From the NCBI GenBank assembly GCA_947359465.1, contig OX375876.1, positions 68,330,998-68,394,997 on the forward strand: a stretch of 64,000 nucleotides of DNA, given 5' to 3'. The notes beneath the pieces were generated by a model. It was given only the letters and a program-made list of their open reading frames with translations. It was not told the origin of the DNA and searched no databases. Made by a program: the position numbers and the translations under genes. The stretch comes from Metellina segmentata. Lineage: Eukaryota > Arthropoda > Arachnida > Araneae > Tetragnathidae. Within the stretch, counting starts at the first letter, position 1. Each line of letters starts with the position of its first letter. Positions 12,826 through 24,575 of this stretch are shown one piece after another.

Positions 12826-13180
12826 TTATTCTCTCTCTAGCATTCTGAAATTTCCTAAGCCCAGTTCATGAATATGGTGGTGTTCTTTACTAATCATTAC
12901 AAGAATCAATTTCTCAGGCTGAAGGAAGTGTGCGTTTTGTTGAATGACAGAATGAATATCAGCTATTAGTTCGTATCTTAAATAATAAATCACTTTAATT
13001 GGTATTATTCGAATCCTCTTAGCACATGTATATTGGATGTTGGGGCAAAGCCCAGAAACGGACAAGCTGCGTCCAAGAACATGTAGAAAATAAGACGCAT
13101 TTACATGAAGTAATGTCAAACAATGTCTTAGATGGTTTCAAGAGCCCTTTCTTTCAAATCATAGTTAGTATTACGTTTTA
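12826..13180 (-). pseudogene. relic of an uncharacterised multi-copy arthropod ORF family
   Basis: Two minus-strand frames overlap. One reads PSKTLFDITSCKCVLFSTCS (about 13110-13060). The other, a 97-codon frame ending at 12826, contains the LIADIHSVIQQNAHFLQPEK block and then HHIHELGLGNFRML. I remember the combination of a TLFDI.xCKC motif and a later VIQRNxYFAHPENLLL..IRELGLRRI motif from repetitive hypothetical proteins in arthropod genomes. Function unknown. It is truncated and frameshifted. Confidence 0.4.
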
Positions 13181-13580
13181 CCTCAAGATATCTTAAAATT
13201 ACTATCTATCGTATTCCAATTTATCGAGTACAATTTGCAACACTCTTTTACTGTGAATAATCGGTATGGAAGCTTTTCTCCACATGTGCGTTCTATTATT
13301 TTCAGCAGTAACTTCCAATGCCTCGTTAATACTGGATTCTTAGCCAGAATATTGGTATGTTAGTCCAAGTTCAACAAGCAAATAATACTTTCAAAGGTCA
13401 TCGATTGTTGATAATACTAGAAGTATAACTTTATGTGCAGTGCCAAAATCAGGATATTCTACTTGGTGCCTTGTAGTCATAAAAGCGTGTATGTTCAAGT
13501 AAGGTCAAAAATCGAGATCACTGGAATTAGACATAGACCTATGTAAACATTCCCTTTATGCTACAAGTTTAAGGCGACCC

Positions 13581-13816
13581 CTGGCCTTAAAGAAAGGATG
13601 AAAGAAATAGGGACAAGTCCCTATCAATCCCCCGACTGGATACACGAGTATACCTTCCTTCGTTCGAATGGAAGCAGCCCCCTCCGTACCGAGTTACTGA
13701 AAACTCGGTACGGAGGGGTCTACTTCCATTCGAACGAAGGAAGGTATACTCGTGTATCCAGTCGGGGGATTGATAGGGACTTGTCCCTATTTCTTTCATC
13801 CTTTCTTTAAGGCCAG
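13581..13816. repeat. near-perfect 115-bp-arm palindrome
   Basis: Positions 13581-13695 and 13702-13816 are reverse complements with only two mismatches, separated by six bases (13696-13701). The outermost bases pair as CTGGCC with GGCCAG. A transcript from either strand would fold into a 115-bp hairpin. Both strands carry 70-78-codon frames that are mirror images caused by the palindrome, not genes. It may be a fold-back element, a hairpin RNA source or an assembly/amplification artefact. Confidence 0.95.
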
Positions 13817-14054
13817 AACACACTTGTCAACCCTCGGCTGACAAGCAATCCTCTTCGATTTTGCAACGGCCATTATTATAAGCAGGTTTTGTTCCTTACC
13901 GTCAAGACCCCATGCCTAATATTCTGGGGCCTTCCCCCATAATTCGTTATGACCTCAACATGTCGGGGCGAAGGGGCTGTGCCTCCAACTAAGAAAAATC
14001 GTAGTCACAGCTTTGGAATAACTTATTTTTATTTTAATAGTTCTGAAAACAAAA

Positions 14055-14245
14055 GTATCTAATGTAAACTACTGTAAAGTATCTACTGTAGACTGAAAAC
14101 AAACGTATCTGCTGTAGACTACTATAAAGTATCTACTGTAGACTACTATAAAGTATCTACTGTAGACTACTATCAAGTATCTACTGTAGACTACTATAAA
14201 GTATCTACTGTAAACTGAAAACAAAAGTATCTGCTGTAGATCAAT
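14055..14245. repeat. 24-bp minisatellite
   Basis: About seven imperfect copies of a unit like AAGTATCTACTGTAGACTAC, some broken by a CTGAAAACAAA insertion that itself recurs. Confidence 0.85.
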
Positions 14246-14249
14246 TGCA

Positions 14250-15555
14250 TAACACTCATAATTAACTTACAAAAGGTATAAGAATTTTTTAGTACAAAGG
14301 AGAAGGATGGTGGTTTGCTACAAAAGTGTTTGCAATTACATCACAGAAGTGGATTAGTTGAACGCGGGGAGTGTACTAAAATATCTTAAGGTCGAGCAAT
14401 ATTGTTCCTGGTCTGATATAATTATTTAGATCTATATGGTGTACACAAAGAACATGATTAGCGCAGACAAAATTTAGTACATGATATTTCATTCTCAGAA
14501 ACATATTTAATAGAGATGTACATATTAAAATATTGTTTTTTAATCATGTTTCCAATTGCTTTTTCTTGTTAGCCCATTTCGTCAGTATTTAATGATTTAA
14601 TGTTCGGTAGAGAGTAAAGGTGGTAAAATAAAAAATAAAAAGCTTTAATTTAAAAGTAAGAGGCAACTTTTCCTAAATACAAATGTAATTTTTAAAAAAA
14701 AATCAGACAACCCTAATGTTTGTAATGAGTTTGCGAAAGAAACGTGGGAATGCAATATTTATTGTAGATTGTGAATAAATTAGAAAAATAAACTTATAAT
14801 CTTGGCACGCTGTACCTGTAACTCGATTATCTATTTTCTTATTTATTACTTATTTATTACGATTAATCTATTTATTTATTTGCTTCGTTTGTCATGATGA
14901 GCACACCTAGATTGAACAGTTATAAAGCATATACTTTGTGATTCTCTTGGATAAGAGGCCCATTTCGACATATTCTAAGACATCAACAATTTTAAACAAA
15001 ACACATACTCTTAGTTGATGTTGGGCACAATAAAAACTCACTTAACATAGTCGAAATGTCAATGAATAAAAAATGGAAAGAGACTCTATTTCTTAATGTG
15101 ACACGAATGAAATATTCATTGACACACAACATAAAAAAGGGCATGAGCGGTACTTGGCAAATGTAAGAACTTTTCTAAACGATAGACTTCATTTCGGGAA
15201 TTAATGTTGGAATGCATCCAAAAACAGTTCATATGCAATAACCATACTGTTTGTGTGTGCGTACAAAACTTATTAAATGTTAGTTTTTCGTAGTTCATAT
15301 TAATTAAATTGGGCAATTATATTGCAATACAACAGAGCCTGGGAAAAGCACTTGCCGTAGTTTTAGCACTACTATCAATACCCCACGAAATAATAAACTT
15401 TAAATATTACTGTGATTTTAGAGCTATTTTTTCCATGACTCGACCATTATTCCCCGAAAAAAATATACATTTCTTTACAATCACGCCTTTTTTGTGCCAT
15501 CGCTTTTTAGTAGTAACTACATTTGAGAACTATTTCAAAGGGTGAAACTGAGCAC
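14250..15555. other. no gene recognised
   Basis: AT-rich; short frames only. Confidence 0.45.
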
Positions 15556-15559
15556 CGAA

Positions 15560-15800
15560 ATCTTCCTGATCAACCTATGATTATGCATATCGTCCGCTAT
15601 AGAGCCTCTTTTAGCATTACAAACCATTACCAGACTCAGAGCGGAGGAAAGACTGTCTCGTTAAGACGTCTGCTTTTGACTGTCAATTGCGTCTGGAGGG
15701 GAGACTTTTCTGCCCGGGAGTCACAGATAGGCACTGATTAGTAGCGTATCATATTTAGAGACTAAGACATACTGATTTGACATTCATGCTACGGATCAAG
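15560..15800 (+). repeat. dispersed repeat X, copy 3
   Basis: Diverged forward copy of 6560-6770: it shares AGCATTAC(A/G)AACCAT, TTAA(A/G)ACGTCTGC and CATATTTAGAGACT in the same order and spacing. Confidence 0.55.
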
Positions 15801-16004
15801 GGGGATATTTACCGGCACCATGCAGAGTTAAATTAGATCAAACTTTTTTAACAAGTACCTTGAAAAGTCATTAAAAAGTGAAACCACTTCCATCGAATCA
15901 GATATTGTGTCGCAAACACAAGGTAAAATATTCCATTACTTTTGAGTTTTGGTGTGACCATTTTATATAAACCCAAGACAGTTCATTTTCATTCAATGTA
16001 TCTC

Positions 16005-16008
<4 letters not shown>

Positions 16009-16039
<31 letters not shown>
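16009..16039. repeat. poly-T tract (31 T)
   Basis: Uninterrupted run of 31 T; could be the reversed poly-A tail of a retroposed sequence, but no body was recognised beside it. Confidence 0.9.
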
Positions 16040-16041
<2 letters not shown>

Positions 16042-16902
16042 CGCAATGGTCAAATTTGGTCATATAGTGACATGCGACAGACAACTACAGGTAATGGAGA
16101 TACACAGACAAAAACATTTTTACTCATACAGAAGAAAGAAATACACTGAGAGTAAGTTAAATGAATATAATCTGTCCCATTTACAAATCGTATTCCTTTC
16201 AAAGGAAGCCCAAAGTTAGTAATACATGCCTGATCTTAATTTTGCATAAAATTGTTATGCCAAATGAAGCTTTGGCCTGATAAAAAAGAATTATGAAATT
16301 TCCTTAAAAGTCTATACGTAATATTTCATGACTTGATTCATTTTAAAATAAAGTATTCATAAATAAAAAGACTCGTCTCTGTTAAATCTTAATTCCGAAA
16401 TCATTTCTTTAAACCGTGTTCAATAAACATTTTCGCGAAAATGTATCCACGACAATTAAATAACATAAATACTGAATCCAGTTTCTCAATATTCCCTTTT
16501 TGTTTCGTTCTTGTCATATCAATGACTCAAAGACATTTATATGACTCATAGATTTGCAAATATGTTAGATGGTTACGTCAGTGAATTAATCATCCAGTCT
16601 TCATATTTTCTTATAAATAATTTATTTAATGAACCATTTATTGAACTAGTTTGTTTAAATATCACAAAAGTATTATAACGCATATTAATATTTTAGTTGT
16701 AAAAATATATAAAAATAAGAAACCCCATCACTTTTCTTCATTTCTTTGATATACAGTGAATTATAAAGGTGTAAATGAATAGTTATCAAAGTATGCTTCA
16801 TAAGAAAATGACTTTGTAGGGTAAATAATGCGATATTGAAAGTTTGATCTCGAAGTTCTGGTAGTGAAGATTCTGAAAAACTACATTAAAAACGCGTAAT
16901 CA

Positions 16903-17395
16903 CAGGACGCAGTTCTAAATTTAACTTTACTGTTAAGTTTTCCAGAAACCTATTTAAGTATAACTCAAATCTCTAAGTAAATTAGTAAATTTTGCTCATT
17001 TTTACATTAATTTTTTTTATTAGTCACAATATAGTCCAGTTGTCTTTTTGAAACTTTGTTTTAACTTAATACAACGTATATATATTACATTCTTCAAATA
17101 AAATACAAATTATTTAATTCTTAAAAATTAATATACCTTCATTAATTAATATTTGCAACTCAGGACGCAGTTCTAAATTTAACTTTACTGTTAAGTTTTC
17201 CAGAAATCTATTTAAGTATAACTCAAATCTCAAAGTAAATTAGTAAACTTTGCTCGTTTTACATTATATTATATTCTTCAAATAAAATACAAATTATTGT
17301 ATTAACTTAATATTACGTATATATTATATTCTTCAAATAAAATACAAATTATTTAAGTCTTAAAAATTAATATACCTTCATTAATTAATATTTGC
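16903..17395 (+). repeat. direct duplication, about 259-bp period
   Basis: The block starting AGGACGCAGTTCTAAATTTA at about 16905 recurs at about 17163. Its downstream part, with ATTCTTCAAATAAAATACAA, occurs three times (about 17090, 17273, 17330), so a shorter unit has been copied again within the second copy. AT-rich and non-coding. Confidence 0.85.
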
Positions 17396-17399
17396 GATA

Positions 17400-18930
17400 C
17401 AAGAAATGTTTTAACTATATTTATTACGAAGTATAAAAGGGGGGGGGGCAATGATAATATGGGCGCTGTTTATCTATGTATACACACTATCAATCCTCCA
17501 ACAACGACACAAAAGTAAATAGCGAAATCCATAACAATATTTGACTAACAATAATAACATAAAGGACCATTTTTAAATACGTGATACAAGCTTAACTTTG
17601 CATAAAAAGTTATACTTCTGACTTTCGGTCTTTGAAATAAAATCCAGACTTTTCTACTATTAAGAACCCAGCCTCTATCTGGAATTACACAAAAGTTCAG
17701 CTGTTTAGATCTGACTTGAAATATTTTATTAAACCCAATTTGGCAGTCAAAGTCATTACACTCAATGCTACTCATCCAAAGGAATTCGCTATTCGGAAAC
17801 ATACTTTGCGAATAATAAAAGTACTGCAATATTACTCTAGAGTAAGCTTTCAATAAAGCAATATACAAGTAAAATGAAACTATTGAGTCTGAAAGTGAAA
17901 AAATGCTTTGAAATACTTGGAAATGCACTTAAAGTAAAGAAGTTTTAAGCCCCAACCACGCATTTATGAAAACGAATTTCTATACCTGAAGGACGATACT
18001 AGTACGACCTAACATGGTAAAATAACTTTGTAATTGGATCACTTTTCAAACAAATACAAAAATATAACGGGGAAGATATTTAAATTGACAATTCTTTTAA
18101 GGGCAGTAAATGTAAACGATGTTTCATTCGTTCATTCGGAATTCTCGAGTGTCAACTATAAATCGTTTTCTCTTATCTTCAAATTTGTAGAATAAAATGT
18201 GTTTGTAAGGGAAGTTTTAAAGACTGACGAACAAGTTATCCGAATATGAATTAGGAAAATACTAAACTCCAAATCAGCAAAATTTGAATTCGAAATAAAA
18301 AGTCTTTGGTAATGTAATTGTAAATTAAATATATTCCTATTTGATATTAATTTACTTTGTCTATTATCAAACGATAAATTATCTATATTAAATTCTTATT
18401 TATATAGATTAGATGCAAAGTAAAGACCCTCGTTCAGACCAATTGGTATCGAAACCTGAAAACATGTAAATATCTATTTCGAATATTTATTGCAGGCATG
18501 TTTGGGGATGAGAATTTCTTTCAAAACTTTTTATTCGGTGATTTTAGAGTTTAAAAATAATTGGTTAGTAAGCGTTTTTTGTGTAGTATGTATTATTTAT
18601 AATATGTATTTCTTGGATTAATTCCATTTATGTATCTTATCATATTCGTCATTTTTAAGTGTCTTGGTGTTCCAGAGTATGATTTATATCAACAACAGCA
18701 GAAAATTTTGTGATTAATAACCTACTGCCCCCAATCACTTTCTACGTGTCTTTATTAAAAAAAAGTCCCATCCCCACGTTCCTGTTTTGCTATTGACAAT
18801 TGAACCTTGTGAGACATGCTGAATATAAATATGAGAGGAAATTCCCCTCGTAGGGAAAAATTGCATAGATTCCCTACCTTCTCCCAGGATTATCCAGAGA
18901 CAGAAGGCGAAGAGCATTCCAAGCATAGCG
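17400..18930. other. AT-rich, one unrecognised 127-codon frame
   Basis: A run of nine G lies near 17440. The longest frame, minus strand 17928-17545, is 127 codons and rich in aromatic residues; no domain, no supporting splice or repeat context, so I do not call it a gene. Confidence 0.4.
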
Positions 18931-18934
18931 ACCG

Positions 18935-19200
18935 GTCGCCAGTTCTTTGGGCCGGGCGATTAGGCTCCATGTGAATTACAACTCTGAAAACTCCAGAGAC
19001 GGAGAAAACGTGAAAACATGCCGAGGCGGGCGCATGCGCGTCGCACTCACTCCGACCAATCGGAAGGCTGACTGCCCGCGCCATCTATCGTCAATCCGAC
19101 ACAACACAATCGATCGAAAGTCAATCTTCTTACGGTTGTTTCGTGGTGACCTCACCTAGTATTTCGGGTCTGGAAAGACAACTCAAAACATTCGATCATT
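18935..19200. promoter_or_regulatory. GC-rich promoter-like patch with NRF-1 and CCAAT motifs
   Basis: This is a sharp GC and CpG island in an AT-rich region. It holds a perfect NRF-1 palindrome GCGCATGCGC at 19030-19039, a CCAAT box at 19056-19060 and a CGCCATCTATCG motif near 19080. A pyrimidine-rich stretch (19200-19240) follows on the + strand. This architecture is usual for TATA-less housekeeping promoters. No coding exon was recognised downstream, so it could serve a gene outside the window or be a repeat fragment. Confidence 0.35.
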
Positions 19201-20590
19201 CCCTCCTCTTTTCTCTCTTCTCTTTACTTTCCCTTTCCTATTTGAGGCTTAGGAAGCGAAAAGCGTAGAGTATTGAATGCTGTCTACTGCACGTGTGAGT
19301 TTCCACAAAAGAATTTCTTTTTGTTTTTGTGTCCTTTTGTCTAGTGTCTTTCTTTCATATTTTCGGTATTTTTTTGTGGACGGGTTGAGATTGGACCGAA
19401 GGATTCCAAAGCGAGAATAACTTCTCTCTTGGGTTTTCTGTTTTTCTTTGTTTCGGGCTTCTGTGTGTGTTTTTTGCCTCCGACGTTCCGTTCCGCCCCG
19501 ATGAAATGCCGGTCAGTTTATTGTTTTCCAAGATGAAATGTATCTTTTGTGGGGCGATTGCTGGCTGTCCTGGCAAATATTTATCTTTCCTTCGATGTTT
19601 TTGTTCGGAGAGGAGGCAAATATTTCTCTACGGATCGCGAGCAAATAGCGCGGTGTTGTAAGAATGTTCGAAGTTTGAAGTGCAAACACGAGTATAATTT
19701 CATAGCTTGGGGTCCAAAAAAAGTTCACTTTTCACATAAAAATGGTGAGGTCAAGGTTCCTGTACATCATGGAAATTTCTGAAGTCTGCTAATCAGAATT
19801 CTTTCGAACATAAATTTCATTAATTGATGTTACTAAAAATTACGTTAAAATTCAATATTACGCAGGATTTGTTATGGCTATTCAATTACAAAACATTACA
19901 TCGTGAAATGATGATTATGCGTGAAGATACGAATAAAAATCTAGGAATTAATTTAACCATTGTGATGGTTGTCTCGACGAGGTATATCTAGTCATTGTTA
20001 AAACTGACCAGACCTTGATGGACCAGATATCTTGCCATTAGAATAAAGCTGATGAAATCTTGATCTTGTCATCATCAAAAGATCTACAGCATCTTGATGA
20101 CGAGATATCTCGTCACTGGAGAGATTAGTCAGATCTTAATGAACAAGATACCTTGTCGATGTCATTTGGAGGGTTAACAGTAGACGCTCCGAATTTTTTC
20201 TATATTCATAATCCAGAAACAACTTGACCAAATGATAAAGAACTTGATATCTGATGTTAATTTGTTATAGAAATGCAATAACCAGTTTGGGTTTATCATT
20301 GAATAATATTAAGTTTGCCCACATTTGACAATAAAAAGGTCCCTTATGTATCTAAACTTACAGATGACGCTATTTCCCATCGAATGCTACCATTAGCATC
20401 ACATATAAACTATGAGATGCAGGCAAAAGTGAGTTAGTTCGGTACTTCCCCAGCGGTACAGTATTTTTCATGATGCATTATTTTTAATAAAGACAAATCA
20501 TTTTCTCAAAAGCATTTATCCAAAATATAATAAAATCATTTTTATTATTTTACACTTTTGAGAATACGTGTATTACGAAGATTTGATTAT
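19201..20590. other. no coding sequence recognised; possible non-coding first exon
   Basis: The first 600 bp have a more mixed base composition than the surroundings and several GTRAG-like donors, for example near 19745, which would fit a 5' untranslated exon after the promoter-like patch. Nothing proves it. From 19960 to 20160 there are several imperfect CAAGATATCTTGTCA-like palindromes. Confidence 0.25.
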
Positions 20591-20599
20591 TTTAGGATT

Positions 20600-20765
20600 A
20601 CTACGGGGCTCCGCCCCCTGCTCACCTACGCTCGCCAACCACCGGCGATTGCTTCGCAAACCAACGCTCCTTTCACAGATCGTATTTGGTTTGCTTCGCA
20701 AAGTCAATCTCCTGCGAGTCTTGAATTTCAGTGCATCGCTGCGTTTTATTGTAGCTCAGAAGAGC
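20600..20765 (+). repeat. GC-rich dispersed repeat Y, copy 1
   Basis: Contains GGGGCTCCGCCCCCTGCTC, then CGCTCGCCAACC, GATTGCTTCGCAAACCAACG and TTTGCTTCGCAAAG. The repeated TTCGCAAA/TTTGCGAA palindromic words and the same order recur at 61459-61565 and partly at 21365-21440. No coding function is likely. Confidence 0.7.
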
Positions 20766-21261
20766 TGTATTTAAAAATAATTTTTTTAAAGCATTTAATC
20801 TTGTATTTCCAATCACATAACTAGGAATAGATTAGCCATGTGGTAACCCAAGCAAAAGCCCAAAAGGATGAGACTAAAATGAGTCTGAGCGCTTCCAATC
20901 TACAGAAAAAATTGAAACACCCCTCATAATTTGGACATCTAAAATACTCGAGCAAATACAAAGGTATATTCTAATAATTCATATGCTTAAAACTTGCTTA
21001 AGGGTTCATCTTGACATTAAATTATTCAAAAATTAAATTATTCCATAATTTCCAATGACAATGAGAAATGTTCAATTTATATCACAATTTAACGTCAATT
21101 ATTATGTTTATAGCCTTTTAGTCTAATCGTTTCTTGATTATGACAATAAGAAATTTTGAGGGCTCATAAGATATTTAATCTTTGATTTTCGTTCGCCTTC
21201 CGAACAAATCTTACTATCAAGCTGAGAATTTTTATTATTCCATTCTTAAGATAGATAGTTA

Positions 21262-21355
21262 AATTAACGTCATACTAGAGCAACAAAACGTGTTATTGGT
21301 GACAGTCCGTCATCAATCTCAAAGGGAAAGATGACAAGACCTCAGGACAATCCGA
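21262..21355 (-). mobile_element. SINE fragment (3' part)
   Basis: Matches the 3' part of the SINE at 24576-24900: AATTAACGTC..ACTAGAGCAACA then TTGGTGACRGTCCG and the AAGGGAAAGAT block. The tRNA-like head is missing. Confidence 0.75.
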
Positions 21356-21364
21356 GGATTCAGG

Positions 21365-21440
21365 ACAATCCGGAGGATTGCTTCGCAATCCTCATTGGTT
21401 CGCTGCGCAAACCTATGCTCGCTTCGCTCGCCTCAATGAA
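21365..21440 (+). repeat. GC-rich dispersed repeat Y, copy 2 (partial)
   Basis: GATTGCTTCGCAATCCTCAT followed by CGCTGCGCAAACC and TCGCTTCGCTCGCC, resembling copy 1 and the copy at 61459-61565. Confidence 0.55.
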
Positions 21441-22330
21441 GACATGTGTCCTAGCAGAAGGGATTGTTTACAAAATATGTTACCAAAAAAATGTTTTTCA
21501 AATCTAAATTTGCTGTATTACAGAACAAATATATACAGTATCTCTAAAATCAGAATTCAAATGAAAACTTTGTGCAAATTTTGACTCGAAATGTGAGCGT
21601 TGCTTTGGAAATTGAATACCCAGCATGTTGTTTGTGTGTACATTTTCCCAGCACTCAAACGACCCACACTTTTTCATTGAGTTTGTTGCCGAAAGTTGTA
21701 GTGCAAGCGTCGTGTTGAACTATAATTGTTGGCCCTGAAAAGGAACGTTTGTTAAATGGCTCTGAAAAGATCCTCCGCTTTCTTTGATTTCTATCATAAA
21801 CTAACTGCAACAGCTCTTTAAAATTGTATTTTTTTTTCAATAAAATTTCATCCGATAACGCTATAAATTCAATCGATGCGCGATATACAAACAATCGTAC
21901 AGTGTTGCCAAAACGCGATTACAAATAACGTCTTTTTCGTGAGCCACGTAAGAGAATTATATGTATAGATTAATTTAAAAATATAGCTGTGTTAATCATC
22001 TGCGCATGCTCCAAATTCATGAGCCCGTGAACCACAAAACTCGCCATCACGTGATTCGCTATTACCAATCACAAAGCGAATAAACCTGAAAAAGTTTGAC
22101 AAATTTTGTTTCATAATAGATAGATTAATCGATTTGCTTTGTTTTGTCACAATTGAAGACTGGATTGTAATTTTCTACCAAAAAATATTTTTTTTTCGAA
22201 AATAATTTTATTATATATCGCATCAATATGATTTATTATCCTTTTCGTGTAATTGGTGAAATTCGGAAATATGTATTCCTGGTGCAAAAGTGCCACAAGT
22301 AAAAAATATTAAAAGGTAAGGTGGCTGTAA

Positions 22331-23875
22331 TATATCTATATAAATAATAATGGAGTGTTTGTTTGGACATTGAATATTTTCGCTGCATTTCAAGTTTTCT
22401 ATCCGTTTTGGACGCTTCTGATCTATCTGTCTCTTTCAAATATGGTGTCTGTCTGTCTGGTCCTTGCTACGTCGAAACAGTTTAATATATTTTCACGAAA
22501 CTATATACTGTGAGTACTTGCATTCATTTAGAGACTAAGTTTTGTTGTGTAAGTCTGCCTCCGTCTTCCATTTCATGTTCGATTTTGTGACTGTGTGTTT
22601 GTACATGTAACACATAAATAAATTCAACACATCGCACCCCGGTAAGAATAGTGACACAACTCAAAATTGAAGAATTTGAGAAACATCAACTTAAAGGATA
22701 CTATAAAACTTATATTGAAATAGTTTAAGCTTGTTTTAAATTTTAGGTAAGTATTTATGGTGGTAACTTCTATTATATTCTATAGAATAGTAATATAACA
22801 CGCTGGGGAACCTAATACATATTTTTCAATTACATAACATCGACGTTTTTATTTTTTGACTTGTGTCACTTTTCTTGCCGGGGTGCATATGTTACTTCAC
22901 TATATACTTCTTTGGGATTTCGTGTTCCATTACCAAATGCAAGTTATGTAAAATTAAATGCTTTAAATATTTTTTCTTCATCAATTAAATATTTAAAAAT
23001 ATTAATTTCATCATGGGAAGAAGTAAAAGTTCAGTTCAAACATAAATATTACAGTTTAATTTGTTTTTAAAAAATTGTTTTTCGATCAGCACTGGTGAAG
23101 CAATCTGAGCTGCGTATAGCAATCTTTTTATTCTCAATGTTATTTCTATGGCGATTTCGAATTGCTTTTGGCTTAGGCTTTAGGTCAATTTAGGCATTTT
23201 AGGAGTCGAATTTTTCAAAATCATTTTGTTAGTGCACCTCTACGGTATAAGAAGCATCACTCTGCAAAATTTCAGCTTCCTAGGACATGTAATTCTTGAG
23301 ATACAGTGATGAGTGAGTGTGTGAATGAGTGAGTGGTATTTGAATTTTATAAAGAGAGATTTCGGAATATTTGGGGCAAACGATATTCTTCAAAATAACG
23401 GAAACTCGTGTTCGTTTATCACGTGCAGTGATATTTTCTGTTTTTTTCGCTCAAATTAATATTATGTTTTTAAATTTTTTTTCATTTTTAGTTTAGAGTT
23501 GTGGCAACTGTGTAAGAGATCAAAAGATAAAAACCAATCACGAATTTATATCTTTAGAAAAACAATTGTTTTCGACAACTTTTATCTTGTGTTTATGTGA
23601 TTTAATTCTCTGTTTTTTGTTTAAAGTATTTAATTTTTAATAAATTGTTTTTCCTTTTCTCCACACGCAACACAACCGCTGAGTAATTGATTTAAAGCGG
23701 CGTGTAAATTCGAAAAAGGAATTTTTATGTGGAATCTATCCATAATTGAAAAACCGCTAACGTTAAAAATATCCAAACTATGACTTTTGAAATATTACAA
23801 GTTCTTTGTTATAGCGACAGAAGGTCAAGAAGGCTTGTTTTACAATTCTATTAAAGCAATATTTTGAAAATTAAT
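22331..23875 (+). repeat. dispersed repeat Z, copy 1
   Basis: Starts with TCTATATAAATAATAATGGA and GTGTTTGTTTGG, followed by a TTTTCACGAAACT..ATACTGTGAGTACTT block. The second half has CACGTGCAGTGATATTTTCT and AATTTATATCTTTAGAA. All of these recur in order at 29909-31262. The TCTATATAAA start and the TGTTTGT-rich beginning resemble non-autonomous Helitron-type repeats of arthropods, but no 3' hairpin or CTRR end was verified. Copy 1 has extra material around 22590-23330. Confidence 0.7.
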
Positions 23876-23999
23876 TTATGTGTGACAACAGACGAATATG
23901 CACACAAATGTTTTTTTAAAGTTTGCTTGTTGATTCGAAGTCTAGTTCCTTGGATCATATTGATACGCACTCCGAGGCCAGTGTTTCTGAGTAAAAATT

Positions 24000-24575
24000 T
24001 AAACTTCTCCGAGAACTTGTGGAAAGTTTTCCGCTTTCCCCAGGAAGCTATTGCAAAGTGACTGCTTGAAACATTCATTTGGCAGCGATGTTCTCTTAGT
24101 TGAATATTATGTTCGAGAGCTTTTGAAACTGATTTTGACATTCAACCTGAAAGAGAAACAAGTGAAGCTTTCAACAGTTTATGATCGCATTGAAATGCAA
24201 ATGAGATCACTAGACCCTTTTGGGGTCACCACTGAAAAGTATGCAGCCATGCTTTTTTGCACTTGTTGAATCCTGTTTGAGTGAAGATATCTTAAGAGCT
24301 TGACAGAGAAACAATAAATCGATCGACAGGGAGAATGACAAGAAGGAATCCCGAATGGAGTGTTTAATGTGTTTCCTGAAGAATGAAGTTCTATATGAAG
24401 ACAGAATAGCTCTGGCGATGCAGGGATTCTCTTTGAAGGACAGAACAAAAGCCGTTCAAACCAAAACTATTTTCGGGAAAACGAAGTACTCTTCCTATTT
24501 TAAAATATATATTATGTGATAGAGGGAACTATGAATTAAAAGACTAATTTTGATCAAAATTCCAATTTGAATGAA
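24000..24575 (+). pseudogene. BEL/Pao gag fragment
   Basis: Frames near 24170-24480 give a Pao-type gag core: TVYDRIEMQMRSLDPFGVTT, then EKYAAMLF, VESCLSEDILRA, and a later block with ALAMQGFSLKDR. Gag forms the particle and binds element RNA. Frameshifts occur near 24050, 24260 and 24300. The frame is interrupted at 24576 by a SINE. Confidence 0.75.

Noticed and set aside
13587..13823. Pair of mirror-image 70-78-codon frames on both strands
   Set aside because: They arise from the perfect palindrome; each arm encodes the same peptide on opposite strands.
14055..14245. Possible CRISPR array
   Set aside because: Repeats are directly adjacent without unique spacers, and the genome is eukaryotic.
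17545..17928. 127-codon minus-strand frame
   Set aside because: AT-driven composition, no recognisable domain, no neighbouring exons.
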